A DNA stretch of 64,000 nucleotides from Bacteroidota bacterium (lineage in GTDB: Bacteria > Bacteroidota > Bacteroidia > Sphingobacteriales > Sphingobacteriaceae): contig JABDBM010000004.1 in assembly GCA_013288685.1 (NCBI GenBank), forward strand, positions 42,502-106,501, in the 5' to 3' direction. The stretch's first letter is position 1; every line of letters starts with the position of its first letter. The notes beneath the pieces are model-generated. The model made no database searches. It was given only the letters and a program-made list of their open reading frames with translations, and was not told the DNA's origin. Both the position numbers and the translations under genes were made by a program. Of the stretch, positions 8,787 through 17,604 are shown piece by piece.

Positions 8787-10315
8787 TTAGCCATTGGAAA
8801 TATAGGAAACAATAATGAAGTATTGCTTACAAATGCCAAATGTTTGCTATCGGGCGCCCATGACGGTGTATTGATAGTACCCTGCCCGCCATATAAGTAC
8901 GCTATAACTTTTGAGGGTCCGCCCTCAACCGGCATTAGCCTAAGGTAAACATGCTTATAAAAAGGATGGTCGTTGGCTGCAACCTCATTTTTAAAGAAAG
9001 TAATATACACTATCCATTTGCCGTCAGGCGAAATATGTGGAAACCAGTTATCGTAATCATCATTGGTGAGTTGCGTTTGTTCGCTACCGTCCGCCTTCAT
9101 CCGCCAAATTTGCATAAGGCCGCTGCGTACCGAATTAAAGTAGATATATTTTCCATCAGGCGAATATTCAGGACCATCGTCCAAACCCGGAGCGGTTGTG
9201 AGTCGAACCTCGGGGCCACCGGCTGATGGGATACGATAAATATCAAACTCTTTATCGCGCTGTCCGGTAAATACCAAATACTGACCATCTGGCGACCAGC
9301 CATGCATATACGACGGACCAATATCATTCATCCGTTTGGGTTCGCCGCCGGTTATTGGCAATGTCCAACCAATAGATGCGCCGCTTTTATCACTGCTGCT
9401 TACAGCTAACTTTTTACCGTCAAATGAAATTACGTGGTCGTTATTATTATGATTAACGGTACCTGTGTTTAAAAGGGTTGGTGTTGAATTCTTCAAATCA
9501 AAAGTGTACAACAAACCATCGCTATTATACAATAAATGTTTGCCATCCTTCATCCAGTTTGGCGCTTGTATAGATATGGGTGATTGGTAGATGATTTTGC
9601 TGTTCTGCGTTTCCAAATCAAGCACTTCAATATCGCTGCCGATATATTGGCGATACGGTACCAAATCCTTGGGAGCCGGCACCACAATGCGAACATTGTT
9701 AAATACTGCTTTTTCCACAACGTTAGGATTGTGGGCGCAGATAAATAAGCCTACATATACATCATCACCTAAATCAACATCGCTTACTTCCTGGCTTACA
9801 AATAAATCGCCTTTGCGGGCTACTGACATGGTGTATACGCTGCCGCGTCTCTCCAACTGAATAATATCAGCCGAAGTCATATCGAATTTCTTTTCCTCGG
9901 TTATTCCGCCGGTTGTGCGACGAAACTGCAATGAAGTTAAACCCGCACCGTGTACCACCGCATTAATGTGTTTTGAACCGGTATCAAGCGAAGTGCGCAC
10001 CATCCACCCTATTTTGCGGTGCTCTTCAACGCCCTTGCCAATAAATGCGGCGTTGGCACGCAAAATAAAATCGCCTTTCATTTTTTTCCAAACAAAATGG
10101 AATTCATCGTGTGTAGCCCAAATATTGGTACCCGAACCGGATAAATGATATTCCTGCGCTTTGCCGTCGTAGGTACCAGTGCCCGCGTACTTCACCCTCC
10201 CTACATCATTCTGCCCATCAAATATGCCTAAGGAAGTTGACTGTGCAGCCGTTTTTTGAATAAACAACGCGCATACGCAGGTTAAAAAAAACAAGCTAAG
10301 TATTTTTTTGCTCAT
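8783..10315 (-). CDS. Secreted two-domain protein: concanavalin-like N-domain plus TolB-type beta-propeller
   Basis: 510 aa. A Sec signal peptide (KKILSLFFLTCVCALFIQKTAAQ) starts it. Residues 30-215 look like a beta-sandwich of the DUF1080/DUF1349 kind (FHFVWKKMKGDFILRA, then IGWMVRTSLD). Residues 225-505 carry TolB/WD40-like propeller repeats with recurring SPDGQYLVF, SPDGKYIYF and SPDGKWIVY blades. No obvious catalytic motif is visible. Position beside the keto-sugar enzymes suggests glycan binding or hydrolysis in the periplasm, since DUF1080 proteins include 3-keto-disaccharide hydrolases. A purely binding role is equally possible. A TTG-free 130-bp leader precedes it on the minus strand. 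Confidence 0.78.
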   Translation of the reverse strand: MSKKILSLFFLTCVCALFIQKTAAQSTSLGIFDGQNDVGRVKYAGTGTYDGKAQEYHLSGSGTNIWATHDEFHFVWKKMKGDFILRANAAFIGKGVEEHRKIGWMVRTSLDTGSKHINAVVHGAGLTSLQFRRTTGGITEEKKFDMTSADIIQLERRGSVYTMSVARKGDLFVSQEVSDVDLGDDVYVGLFICAHNPNVVEKAVFNNVRIVVPAPKDLVPYRQYIGSDIEVLDLETQNSKIIYQSPISIQAPNWMKDGKHLLYNSDGLLYTFDLKNSTPTLLNTGTVNHNNNDHVISFDGKKLAVSSSDKSGASIGWTLPITGGEPKRMNDIGPSYMHGWSPDGQYLVFTGQRDKEFDIYRIPSAGGPEVRLTTAPGLDDGPEYSPDGKYIYFNSVRSGLMQIWRMKADGSEQTQLTNDDYDNWFPHISPDGKWIVYITFFKNEVAANDHPFYKHVYLRLMPVEGGPSKVIAYLYGGQGTINTPSWAPDSKHLAFVSNTSLLFPIFPMAK

Positions 10316-10463
10316 TGGGTTAATGGTTTTAGTATGATTAAAATTGGTTCACTAAAGGTATAAAAATTCCATTTGTAAACAGAATAGTATTTCGTGATGC
10401 CATACAACATTTATACTACAACTTCGGATAATACATTGAATTTAAGTTTATTGTATTTAAAAT

Positions 10464-10498
10464 AAAAAAGCCACCCGCTTATGCAGATGGCTTTTTTT
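10464..10498 (-). terminator. Intrinsic terminator after the small secreted protein gene
   Basis: A stem AAAAAAGCCA/TGGCTTTTTT closes a loop of about 14 bases, 15 bp downstream of the stop at 10514 on the minus strand. A and T tracts on both sides could make it bidirectional. Confidence 0.75.
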
Positions 10499-10513
10499 GT
10501 TTTAAATGAGGAG

Positions 10514-10750
10514 TTAGTGTTTATCTTCCACCTTCTTTGTTGTTTTCACCATGTGGCCATTCACTTCAGTTTTATGTTTTACTTTATAACCATTATAGCG
10601 TTTGTGCCTGCTAAAGGTGTTGTGTACTTTTTCCCCTATGGTAGAAGTCTTTCTTACCTTTTCCTTCTCTTTATCTTTATGTTCTGTTTGTGCAAAGGCT
10701 GTTAAGCCAATTGTACAAACCATTACTAATACTGCAATTATTTTTTTCAT
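10514..10750 (-). CDS. Small basic secreted protein, function unknown
   Basis: The track starts at 10783, but the ATG at 10750 gives a classical signal peptide (MKKIIAVLVMVCTIGLTAFAQ), so I place the start there, giving 78 aa. The mature part is about 57 residues, rich in Lys, His and Glu (HKDKEKEKVRK, then KHKTEVNGHMVKTTKK), with no Cys. I do not recognise a family. It is followed by a clear terminator and stands alone between two longer genes. The charge pattern suggests an envelope or nucleic-acid/polyanion contact, which is only a guess. Confidence 0.65.
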   Translation of the reverse strand: MKKIIAVLVMVCTIGLTAFAQTEHKDKEKEKVRKTSTIGEKVHNTFSRHKRYNGYKVKHKTEVNGHMVKTTKKVEDKH

Positions 10751-10807
10751 GATTTTGATGTTTATTTCTTTATAAACCATCAATAATGAAAAATGTTTTA
10801 CTTTAAG

Positions 10808-10850
10808 TTAATGTTAGAAATTAGAGGCTGGAGATTAGAAAAAAGTAATG
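10808..10850. repeat. 7-bp-period array (AATTAGA/GATTAGA type)
   Basis: The units AATTAGA, GGCTGGA, GATTAGA occur in phase, followed by a short TTAGAACTGTCTCTAA hairpin-like arm. It lies 3' of the desaturase gene that ends at 10877. The same unit forms a cleaner array at 12068-12102. Confidence 0.6.
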
Positions 10851-10876
10851 TTAGAACTGTCTCTAATCTTTACCTA

Positions 10877-11947
10877 TCAATCAACAATCAAAATAGATTC
10901 TTCTGGAACCGCGATTACCTTTGCAACAGCAACCGGCGCATTTACATACTCGGCAAAAAACTGCTTTTTCGAGTCGCGGTATGAGCTTACAGCACCTATC
11001 ATACTCATAAATTTGATATAATACCAGGCAGTATCAACCTGGTAAGCCTTAAAGCCTGAACGGGCGCTATTGGGAAACAGGTGATGGTTATTATGCCATT
11101 CGCCAGCCACAAAACCCGGCCATATCTGGTTGATCGACATATCTTCGCGGTTATGATCTACTCCATCGCGGCGTTTATCCTTGCCTTTGCCGTGCCCTTC
11201 ATAATTAAAGGTACGCACGCCCACTGCCCAAAACCCAGCTGCAGCAAACATGGTGCAAGCAAGCGGAAAACCCCCGATTAAAAAGAACGCTGTAAACCAA
11301 AAGCCCCAGTTAAGCACAATAGCCAGCATGGTGCGGCCAGGGTTGCAAATGGTACCAAACTTTTGATATTGTGCGTAGGTATTGGGGGTAATTCCAACAT
11401 GATCCATTAAAGTTACACAGCGTGCATAGTCCTTTTCGCTCATGTTACGGTTTATTGGCTGGTGGTTTACATCGGCCAGAAAACAATACAGGAAGCCGCC
11501 ATTGGCATTATATGGGTCGCCGGGCTGGTCGGACAGTGCATGGTGCACATGATGCGATACAGCGTATATCTCTTCGGGAATAATACGTAATGTTAAATTT
11601 TGCGTAAAAAACCGCCAGAATTTGTTGCGAAATTTATAAGCACTATGCGTGCAATAACGGTGATGCCAGACGGTACCATGGGAGCCCATGACAATCATAC
11701 TGTAACAAAACGCGATAATGAGATGAGTAATTGTCAGGTACTTAAATACAAACAATACAAAAAAAGGAGCAAGACATGCGACTAACATCCAGCTGGTAAA
11801 AGAAAGCCAGTTTTTTTTATCCTTGAAAATATTTAACCTGGAAAAAAATTCTTTGAAAATTTGATTTTGGGTTGGTTTTGTTAGTTCACCATTGGTATCT
11901 CTCCAGCCATACGAGGGCGGTTCGAGTACATTTTTTAAAAAAGTCAT
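10877..11947 (-). CDS. Membrane acyl (delta-9-type) fatty acid desaturase
   Basis: 356 aa integral membrane di-iron desaturase. All three histidine boxes are present: HRYCTH, HHVHH and HNNHH, together supplying the metal ligands. Hydrophobic helices flank them (WMLVACLAPFFVLFVF, then LTITHLIIAFCYSMIVM; later WFTAFFLIGGFPLACTMF). The family introduces a cis double bond into acyl chains to control membrane fluidity. Electron donors are not encoded next door. A plausible promoter lies at 12002-12033. Substrate form (acyl-CoA, ACP or lipid) cannot be decided from the sequence. Confidence 0.9.
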   Translation of the reverse strand: MTFLKNVLEPPSYGWRDTNGELTKPTQNQIFKEFFSRLNIFKDKKNWLSFTSWMLVACLAPFFVLFVFKYLTITHLIIAFCYSMIVMGSHGTVWHHRYCTHSAYKFRNKFWRFFTQNLTLRIIPEEIYAVSHHVHHALSDQPGDPYNANGGFLYCFLADVNHQPINRNMSEKDYARCVTLMDHVGITPNTYAQYQKFGTICNPGRTMLAIVLNWGFWFTAFFLIGGFPLACTMFAAAGFWAVGVRTFNYEGHGKGKDKRRDGVDHNREDMSINQIWPGFVAGEWHNNHHLFPNSARSGFKAYQVDTAWYYIKFMSMIGAVSSYRDSKKQFFAEYVNAPVAVAKVIAVPEESILIVD

Positions 11948-12001
11948 TAAATGGGGGAGATCAGTTTTTATGTTTATAACCGTATCTTAATGATAACGTA
12001 C

Positions 12002-12033
12002 TAAAGGTAGACTAAATTACTTAAACATGACAA
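12002..12033 (-). promoter_or_regulatory. Bacteroidetes-type promoter for the desaturase
   Basis: On the minus strand, TTG (12033-12031), 21 bases, then TACCTTTA (12009-12002). This is one mismatch from the TAnnTTTG consensus at -7. It lies 55 bp before the start codon. Confidence 0.5.
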
Positions 12034-12067
12034 TAAATAAAACATTTTTAATATATATGATCCTTAG

Positions 12068-12102
12068 ATGATTAGAGGTTGGAGATTAGAGATTAGACGA
12101 TA
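12068..12102. repeat. 7-bp-period array (GATTAGA type)
   Basis: Units in phase are GATTAGA, GGTTGGA, GATTAGA, GATTAGA, CGATAGT. It shares its unit with the array at 10808 on the other side of the desaturase gene, so the desaturase is bracketed by two related arrays. Confidence 0.7.
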
Positions 12103-12202
12103 GTCATAGCCGGAAAAGGGCGTGAAGAGCATCGGAAAAGTGAGTAAAGCCTGAAAACGGGATAATTTGCCACAGCCATCAGCATACCACTCCTGCGCTT
12201 AT

Positions 12203-12276
12203 TTAAACTAATTCTAAATAATATTTTGAAATCCAAAGCCGCGTTATATCTTTGCGCTTAATTAGACTTAATCTAA
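12203..12276 (+). promoter_or_regulatory. Promoter flanked by two TTAGA-N5-TCTAA-type boxes, candidate iron-responsive control
   Basis: The -33 TTG is at 12226-12228 and the -7 TATCTTTG at 12247-12254, with 18 bases between. An inverted repeat TTAAA-N5-TCTAA (12203-12217) lies just upstream of the -33 element. A perfect one, TTAGA-N5-TCTAA (12262-12276), covers the expected start of transcription. The two share the extended right half TCTAAATA. Flanking boxes before a siderophore-type receptor suggest Fur- or DtxR-like repression; the regulator is not identified. Confidence 0.6.
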
Positions 12277-12285
12277 ATAAAAGCA

Positions 12286-14724
12286 ATGAAAAAACTCGAC
12301 ACCATAGTTCTTAAACTGACTTTCTTTATCTTAATCCTCTGCAATACCGTTAAAGCGGACGACCTTACCAGCGGTAAAATATCTGGAACAATCACAACAT
12401 CCGACGGCAAGCCAGCAGCGTTTGTAACCGTAGCCATTAAAGAAATAAACAGGGCAACCGTTACCGCTGACGACGGCAGCTTTGTAATCACCAATATTAA
12501 GGCCGGCAATTATACTTTGGTCGTTTCATTTATCGGCGCAAAAAGCCAGGAAAAGTATATTACCGTAACGGCGTCAAAAATTACAACAGCAAACTTTATC
12601 CTTTCCGAAAACTCATCGCAACTAAATGAGGTAATCATAAGTGCGAATAAAAGGCCCAAGCCAGTATCGGCAGACAAAGCGAATATCCGCTCTCTTGATC
12701 TTCCTCAAAGTACCGGGACGGTAAACAGCCGCGTTATTGAAGACCAGCAAATTAACCGCCTGGGCGATGCCGTTAAAAACGTAAGCGGCGTTTCGTTAAC
12801 GCAAACACGGGGAGGCGTAGGCGAAACGTTTTCGGCTCGCGGATACAGCATTGGTATAACCGGCGCATCGGGCAGTATTTTTAAGGATGGCGTGCTGACC
12901 AATACGGCAGGTTTCCCTGAAGCCAGCACACTGGAATCGGTAGAAATCCTGAAAGGTAGCGCGGCGCTGCTTTATGGCAACGTCTCGGGCGGGCTTATTA
13001 TTAATATGGTTACTAAAAAACCTAAGTTTGATTACGGTGGCGAGGTTTCCATGCGGTATGGAAGCTACAATATGTTTAAACCAAGCTTTGATGTTTACGG
13101 GCCGGTTAGCGAAAACACGGCTTTCAGATTGATAGGCGTTTATGAAAACGATGGTAGTTACCGCAACCATGTGTATACCATACGGAAATATGTAAACCCC
13201 TCTTTATTGTTTAACCTGGGCAAAAAAACTACGTTGCTGGTTGAGGGGGATTATTTGCGTGAAAGTCTGACGCCTGATTTCGGTATAGGATCGTTAAATA
13301 ACGGGAGGGCTATTCCAACTATGGTGGCGCGATCTCAATACATTAATACTTCATGGGCTTACAGCCACATGAACCAGTTTTCGGGAATGGCAACTTTAAA
13401 CCATCAGTTTAATGATAACTGGCATTTAAATGCGATCATATCCGGACAAGGTACTGATATTGATTCGTACCAGGCCAGTTTACCCAATACCGTAAGTGCA
13501 ACCGGCGAATGGAGCAGGGGGCTGGCCCGTGCAAACACCGTTGAAAATGATTATACAGGGCAAGTGAATTTAACAGGAAAATTCACTACCGGAACAGTAA
13601 GCCATCAGGTATTAATTGGAACGGATGCCACCAAAGTGCTAAATATCACCAACGGATACAGTATTAATGGCAAAAACATCAGCACCTATGTTTATGATAA
13701 GATAAACACCATCGACCTGACCAAGTATACACAACGTACAGATATTCCAAATGCTTTGGATACATCGCGCACCACAGCGCCGGTTTACCGTTTGGGCGCT
13801 TATGCCCAGGACCTGGTAAGTATCACCAATAAAATAAAAGTGCTGGCCGGAATAAGATGGTCGTGGCAGCAAACTTATCAAACCAATATTCAATACCTGC
13901 TGACACAAACATCGGCCGGCGGCACGGCCATAACCCGGTACGACCGGGCGTTTACGCCGAAAGTGGCATTTATTTATGAGCCGACTACAAACAACTCGTT
14001 CTATTTAAGTTACAGTAATAACTTTATGGTGAACAGCGGCACTGATGTAAATACGGGGCAGGGCCTGAAGCCCTCGCTGGTAAACCAGTACGAGGCCGGT
14101 TCAAAAAACGAACTGTTCGACGGCAAAATTATAGCTAATGTAAGCGTGTACCGCATTATTAACAGCAACCTGGCCGTTGTAGCGCCTTTTAAAGCCGACG
14201 GCACCATCAACAGTGACAATACCATAAAACAACTGGATGGAGAAACCACCAGCGATGGTGTTGATGTAGATATAACGGGACACCTTTCAAAAAACTTTTA
14301 TTTTATTACCGGCTATTCCTATAACAACGCACGGTACACAAAAACAACCGGCTTAAAAGGATCACCGCTATTGGGCGAACGGTTAGTAATTAGCCCGGTG
14401 AGCACTGCCAATGCTACCTTGTTTTATACCTTTACCAATCCGGGGCTTAAAGGATTTAAGGTTGGCGCAACTGCATTTTACACCGGGAACAGGATGGCGG
14501 GCTATAACAACACCGTTGGCCAGGCGCAGGCCTACAGCAGGCTGGTACCGGTTAGCGGCTTTACCACGCTCGATCTTTCGGCCGGGTATACCTATAAAAA
14601 AATATCGCTGCTGGCAAGTGTAACTAATGTAACCAATACGCTGAATTATTTGATACACGATAATTATAGCATTACACCTATTGCACCGCGCCAGTTTTTA
14701 ACGACATTGGCTTACCATTTTTAA
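12286..14724 (+). CDS. TonB-dependent siderophore receptor
   Basis: 812 aa outer-membrane receptor. A signal peptide covers residues 1-24. A carboxypeptidase-regulatory-like beta-sandwich spans about 28-112 (SGKISGTITTSDGKPAAF). The plug domain follows (VIEDQQINRLGDAVKNVSGV, with GETFSARGYSI and VEILKGSAALLYG), then a 22-strand-type barrel to the C-terminal aromatic end (FLTTLAYHF). Plug wording and the FSARGY motif match siderophore rather than SusC-type receptors, and no SusD partner follows. It would import a ferric chelate using TonB energy. The boxes around its promoter support iron control. It converges with the next gene, leaving only 14 bp. Confidence 0.9.
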   Translation: MKKLDTIVLKLTFFILILCNTVKADDLTSGKISGTITTSDGKPAAFVTVAIKEINRATVTADDGSFVITNIKAGNYTLVVSFIGAKSQEKYITVTASKITTANFILSENSSQLNEVIISANKRPKPVSADKANIRSLDLPQSTGTVNSRVIEDQQINRLGDAVKNVSGVSLTQTRGGVGETFSARGYSIGITGASGSIFKDGVLTNTAGFPEASTLESVEILKGSAALLYGNVSGGLIINMVTKKPKFDYGGEVSMRYGSYNMFKPSFDVYGPVSENTAFRLIGVYENDGSYRNHVYTIRKYVNPSLLFNLGKKTTLLVEGDYLRESLTPDFGIGSLNNGRAIPTMVARSQYINTSWAYSHMNQFSGMATLNHQFNDNWHLNAIISGQGTDIDSYQASLPNTVSATGEWSRGLARANTVENDYTGQVNLTGKFTTGTVSHQVLIGTDATKVLNITNGYSINGKNISTYVYDKINTIDLTKYTQRTDIPNALDTSRTTAPVYRLGAYAQDLVSITNKIKVLAGIRWSWQQTYQTNIQYLLTQTSAGGTAITRYDRAFTPKVAFIYEPTTNNSFYLSYSNNFMVNSGTDVNTGQGLKPSLVNQYEAGSKNELFDGKIIANVSVYRIINSNLAVVAPFKADGTINSDNTIKQLDGETTSDGVDVDITGHLSKNFYFITGYSYNNARYTKTTGLKGSPLLGERLVISPVSTANATLFYTFTNPGLKGFKVGATAFYTGNRMAGYNNTVGQAQAYSRLVPVSGFTTLDLSAGYTYKKISLLASVTNVTNTLNYLIHDNYSITPIAPRQFLTTLAYHF

Positions 14725-14738
14725 CAGAAAGGTAAATC

Positions 14739-17573
14739 CTAATAAATAAAACTTCCATCACCGCGCCTGCGCAACTGTTTACCATTGCGGGTTGGCACGC
14801 CGCTCCATTTTTGCAGGTTGAGCACAAAGCTCACCATCAAATACCTGCTTAGGGCGTTGGTTTTGGTGTCGGTGATGGAAGTTTGGGTAATTACCCGGTT
14901 AATGAAATTGTTCTGGTCGAAAATATCGAATGCCGAGATTCTTAAAATACCATTCTTCCGTTTAAAAAACTCTTGTTCCAGGTAAGCATTCATTACAAAA
15001 GGGTTTTTCGAAACGTTTGAACTTATACCGCTGATATAATTTTTGCTTGCGCTGTAACCAATAGTAAGTGTTCTTGATTTAAGCAGGAAAAACCGGCCAT
15101 CTACGCTTAACGCTGTTGTTTTTATATTACTATTGACGGAGTTCGGTAGGGTGTTATTTGATTTATTAACATCGTACGAAATATAGGGGTTTACTTCCAG
15201 CCAGTCGTTCGGGTCAATTCGCGGACCAAACCGCTCGTTGAAACGCCAACCGGTTACAACGTTCTCGATATTATTGCTCATACCCAACGAGTGGGTATAA
15301 GAGACCAAACCATTCAGCGCCAGGTTGTACGAACGGTCATCCGACTGTTTGGAAATATTGTAATTGGCCAGCATCGAACGGCCGCCGCTCAGGTTTACAT
15401 AATGCGTTTCATACAGGAAACTATGCAACGCCGGCTGCGCCACCTGTACTACGTTGCTCACAATCTGATCTTCGTAAAAGCTGGTATTGATATTGGCGGA
15501 TAAATTCAACTTCGAATTAGGCATGTAATTATTGTAGATGGTATTGATGCTATGCTTAAAGGAAGGTGACAAATCGGGATTACCAAATACCGGACTTTGC
15601 GGGTCGGAATAATCAGGCAATGGTTGTATTTGAGTAAACGTTGGCTCGGTTGGCGCACCTGAATAGTTGATTGATATACGATGTTGCCGCGACCATACGT
15701 ATTGAAACCTGAAAATAGGGATCAGGTAAAAATCATTCCGGTTGGATGATGTGGACTTGCTGATATTTGCCCCTTCCAAATGCGCCGGTATGGCCGTAGC
15801 CCCGATAGACAAATTGTACTTTGTTTTATTTAAACGGTAGTTTAACGATATGCGCGATTCGGTAAAGGAATAGCGGTAAACATTGCTCAACGAGTCGACT
15901 TCCATAGATGTACCATCCGGTCTTATATTGCTGGTGATGGCAGTGTTGTTGTACCCCCTGTAATTGATTTGACCGTTAAATTCCAGTTGCGACAGTTTGC
16001 CCAATGGCTCCACATAGGTAAGGCTGGTGCGGTAGTTTTTGGTGATGTTACTCCTATCCACCGTGCGGTGTACCAGCGAGTCTTTGACCACATTATTCAA
16101 CGAATCTTTATATTGTATTTCAGTATTTTGACCGGTGTTTTGCTGCTGATCGCCATGGGCTAAATTAAACTGGATAGAGATATTGCGGCGCGGTTTCTTA
16201 AAGATGTACTGGTATAAAATAACAGCTCCGTACGTAGGCGTAGAGTTTGTACCGGTTGACATCCCATTGGAAAATTGATTCTGCAAACCTGTTTGGTTAT
16301 ACTGCGTATTGTTGCTGGTATTGCTGCCGGTATAGCTAAAGCTTGGCGTTATGCGCAAAAAATTACTGCTGTCGGGTGTGTATTCCAGTTCGAAACTGGC
16401 AGTGTGGGTTTTATTGTTGTTGGTGCCCGTGCTTTGCCTGCTAAAATCGGTAGTGCCCAGCGAGCTAAAAGTTTGCCCAACGCTGTTGTTTATGGAATTT
16501 ACATCGTTAAAGGTATAGCGGTAGCTGGCATTCACCTGTACTGATTTGCTCCATTGATCGCGATAATTAAATGACGGGCCTCCCGATGTGGTGGTACCCC
16601 CACTCCCACCCGATGTACTGTTCCCGGTTGCTGTGCCGCCGGCGCCGTTTCCGCCGCCGCCTGCTGCTTGCCCGTTGGCCCCGGCATTAAGCCCGGTGCT
16701 GGCCACGCCATTTACCGTATTACGGATATTGCCGATTAGGCCCAGTTGCTCATTGGCATTTATCCGCTGCGCAAACAGCCGTTCGTCGTACCGGTCATCA
16801 TCTCCCGCACTGGCGGTGGCACGCACAATATTGCCAACCGATCTATCGGCACGAGTGGTAATATTCAATACTTTAGTGGGGTCGCCGTCTTTAATGCCTG
16901 TGCGGCCGGACTGGTCGCCGTAGTCGTCAACAATTTGAATTTTCTCTACGATGTCAGCTGGCAGGGTTTGAATGGCCTGCGCTACGTCGCCACCTGCGTA
17001 ATCTTTTCCATTAAGCCGGGCCTTGGTTACCTGCTGGCCCTGGTGGGTTAAGGTGCCGTCGGAACCGACTTCCATTCCCTCCATCTTTTTTAGCAGTTCA
17101 TCAACTGTTGCATTTTCGCGTACTTTATAATCGCTGGCGCGGTATTCAACGGTATCTGTTTTATAAGTAATGCTGGGCGCGCCGTTAATTTTAACCTCTT
17201 TCAGCATATTCACATCGTTTTTTAAAACCACCGGATCTAAAATTATCCGTTTTACCGCATCATTGTTTAAATACCGCCTTACCGAAGTGGCCAGCCCTAT
17301 TGATTTTATGGTGATGACAAAGGTGGCCATTTTTACATTTTTAAACACAAAAACGCCATCCTCGTTGGTAGCAGCATGCAACGTGTCCCTTTTGGACACC
17401 AGCGTTATGGTGGCGCCAATAACAGTTAGGCCATCGAGGCCTTTAACAATGCCGCTTACTTCGCGCAGCGGTAATGGTGGCGGCGCTTGTGTTTGCGGCC
17501 TGGAACGTGCCTGTTGTGCAAACAAGCCGGCAGAAAGCAGTATCAGTAAACTTGTAATAATTATGCGGCTCAT
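14739..17573 (-). CDS. Outer-membrane beta-barrel receptor (TonB-receptor-like, OMP_b-brl_3 type)
   Basis: 944 aa. Signal peptide, then a carboxypeptidase-regulatory-like domain at about 35-115 (LREVSGIVKGLDGLTVIGATI), a plug-like segment (NATVDELLKKMEGMEVGSDG; GGDVAQAIQTLPADIVEKI) and a long barrel. Residues 290-345 are an unusual Gly/Ser/Thr-rich insertion (GGGGNGAGGTATG...). The family is common in Bacteroidetes and its ligands are mostly unknown. It is a paralogue of 36169-39027, sharing the DDYGDQ...TGIK.GDP.K signature. The gene 31 bp upstream encodes another Gly-rich secreted protein, and the two are probably co-transcribed. Confidence 0.87.
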   Translation of the reverse strand: MSRIIITSLLILLSAGLFAQQARSRPQTQAPPPLPLREVSGIVKGLDGLTVIGATITLVSKRDTLHAATNEDGVFVFKNVKMATFVITIKSIGLATSVRRYLNNDAVKRIILDPVVLKNDVNMLKEVKINGAPSITYKTDTVEYRASDYKVRENATVDELLKKMEGMEVGSDGTLTHQGQQVTKARLNGKDYAGGDVAQAIQTLPADIVEKIQIVDDYGDQSGRTGIKDGDPTKVLNITTRADRSVGNIVRATASAGDDDRYDERLFAQRINANEQLGLIGNIRNTVNGVASTGLNAGANGQAAGGGGNGAGGTATGNSTSGGSGGTTTSGGPSFNYRDQWSKSVQVNASYRYTFNDVNSINNSVGQTFSSLGTTDFSRQSTGTNNNKTHTASFELEYTPDSSNFLRITPSFSYTGSNTSNNTQYNQTGLQNQFSNGMSTGTNSTPTYGAVILYQYIFKKPRRNISIQFNLAHGDQQQNTGQNTEIQYKDSLNNVVKDSLVHRTVDRSNITKNYRTSLTYVEPLGKLSQLEFNGQINYRGYNNTAITSNIRPDGTSMEVDSLSNVYRYSFTESRISLNYRLNKTKYNLSIGATAIPAHLEGANISKSTSSNRNDFYLIPIFRFQYVWSRQHRISINYSGAPTEPTFTQIQPLPDYSDPQSPVFGNPDLSPSFKHSINTIYNNYMPNSKLNLSANINTSFYEDQIVSNVVQVAQPALHSFLYETHYVNLSGGRSMLANYNISKQSDDRSYNLALNGLVSYTHSLGMSNNIENVVTGWRFNERFGPRIDPNDWLEVNPYISYDVNKSNNTLPNSVNSNIKTTALSVDGRFFLLKSRTLTIGYSASKNYISGISSNVSKNPFVMNAYLEQEFFKRKNGILRISAFDIFDQNNFINRVITQTSITDTKTNALSRYLMVSFVLNLQKWSGVPTRNGKQLRRRGDGSFIY

Positions 17574-17604
17574 GTAATGGGGTATCTAATAGGGGTTCGG
17601 AGTA

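Larger units (their letters stand above)
11948..12285. other. 338-bp divergent intergenic region
   Basis: There is no gene here. It contains a promoter for the desaturase on the minus strand, a GATTAGA heptad array at 12068-12102, and a promoter with two inverted-repeat boxes for the TonB receptor. The stretch 12105-12195 shows nothing I can assign. Confidence 0.6.
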
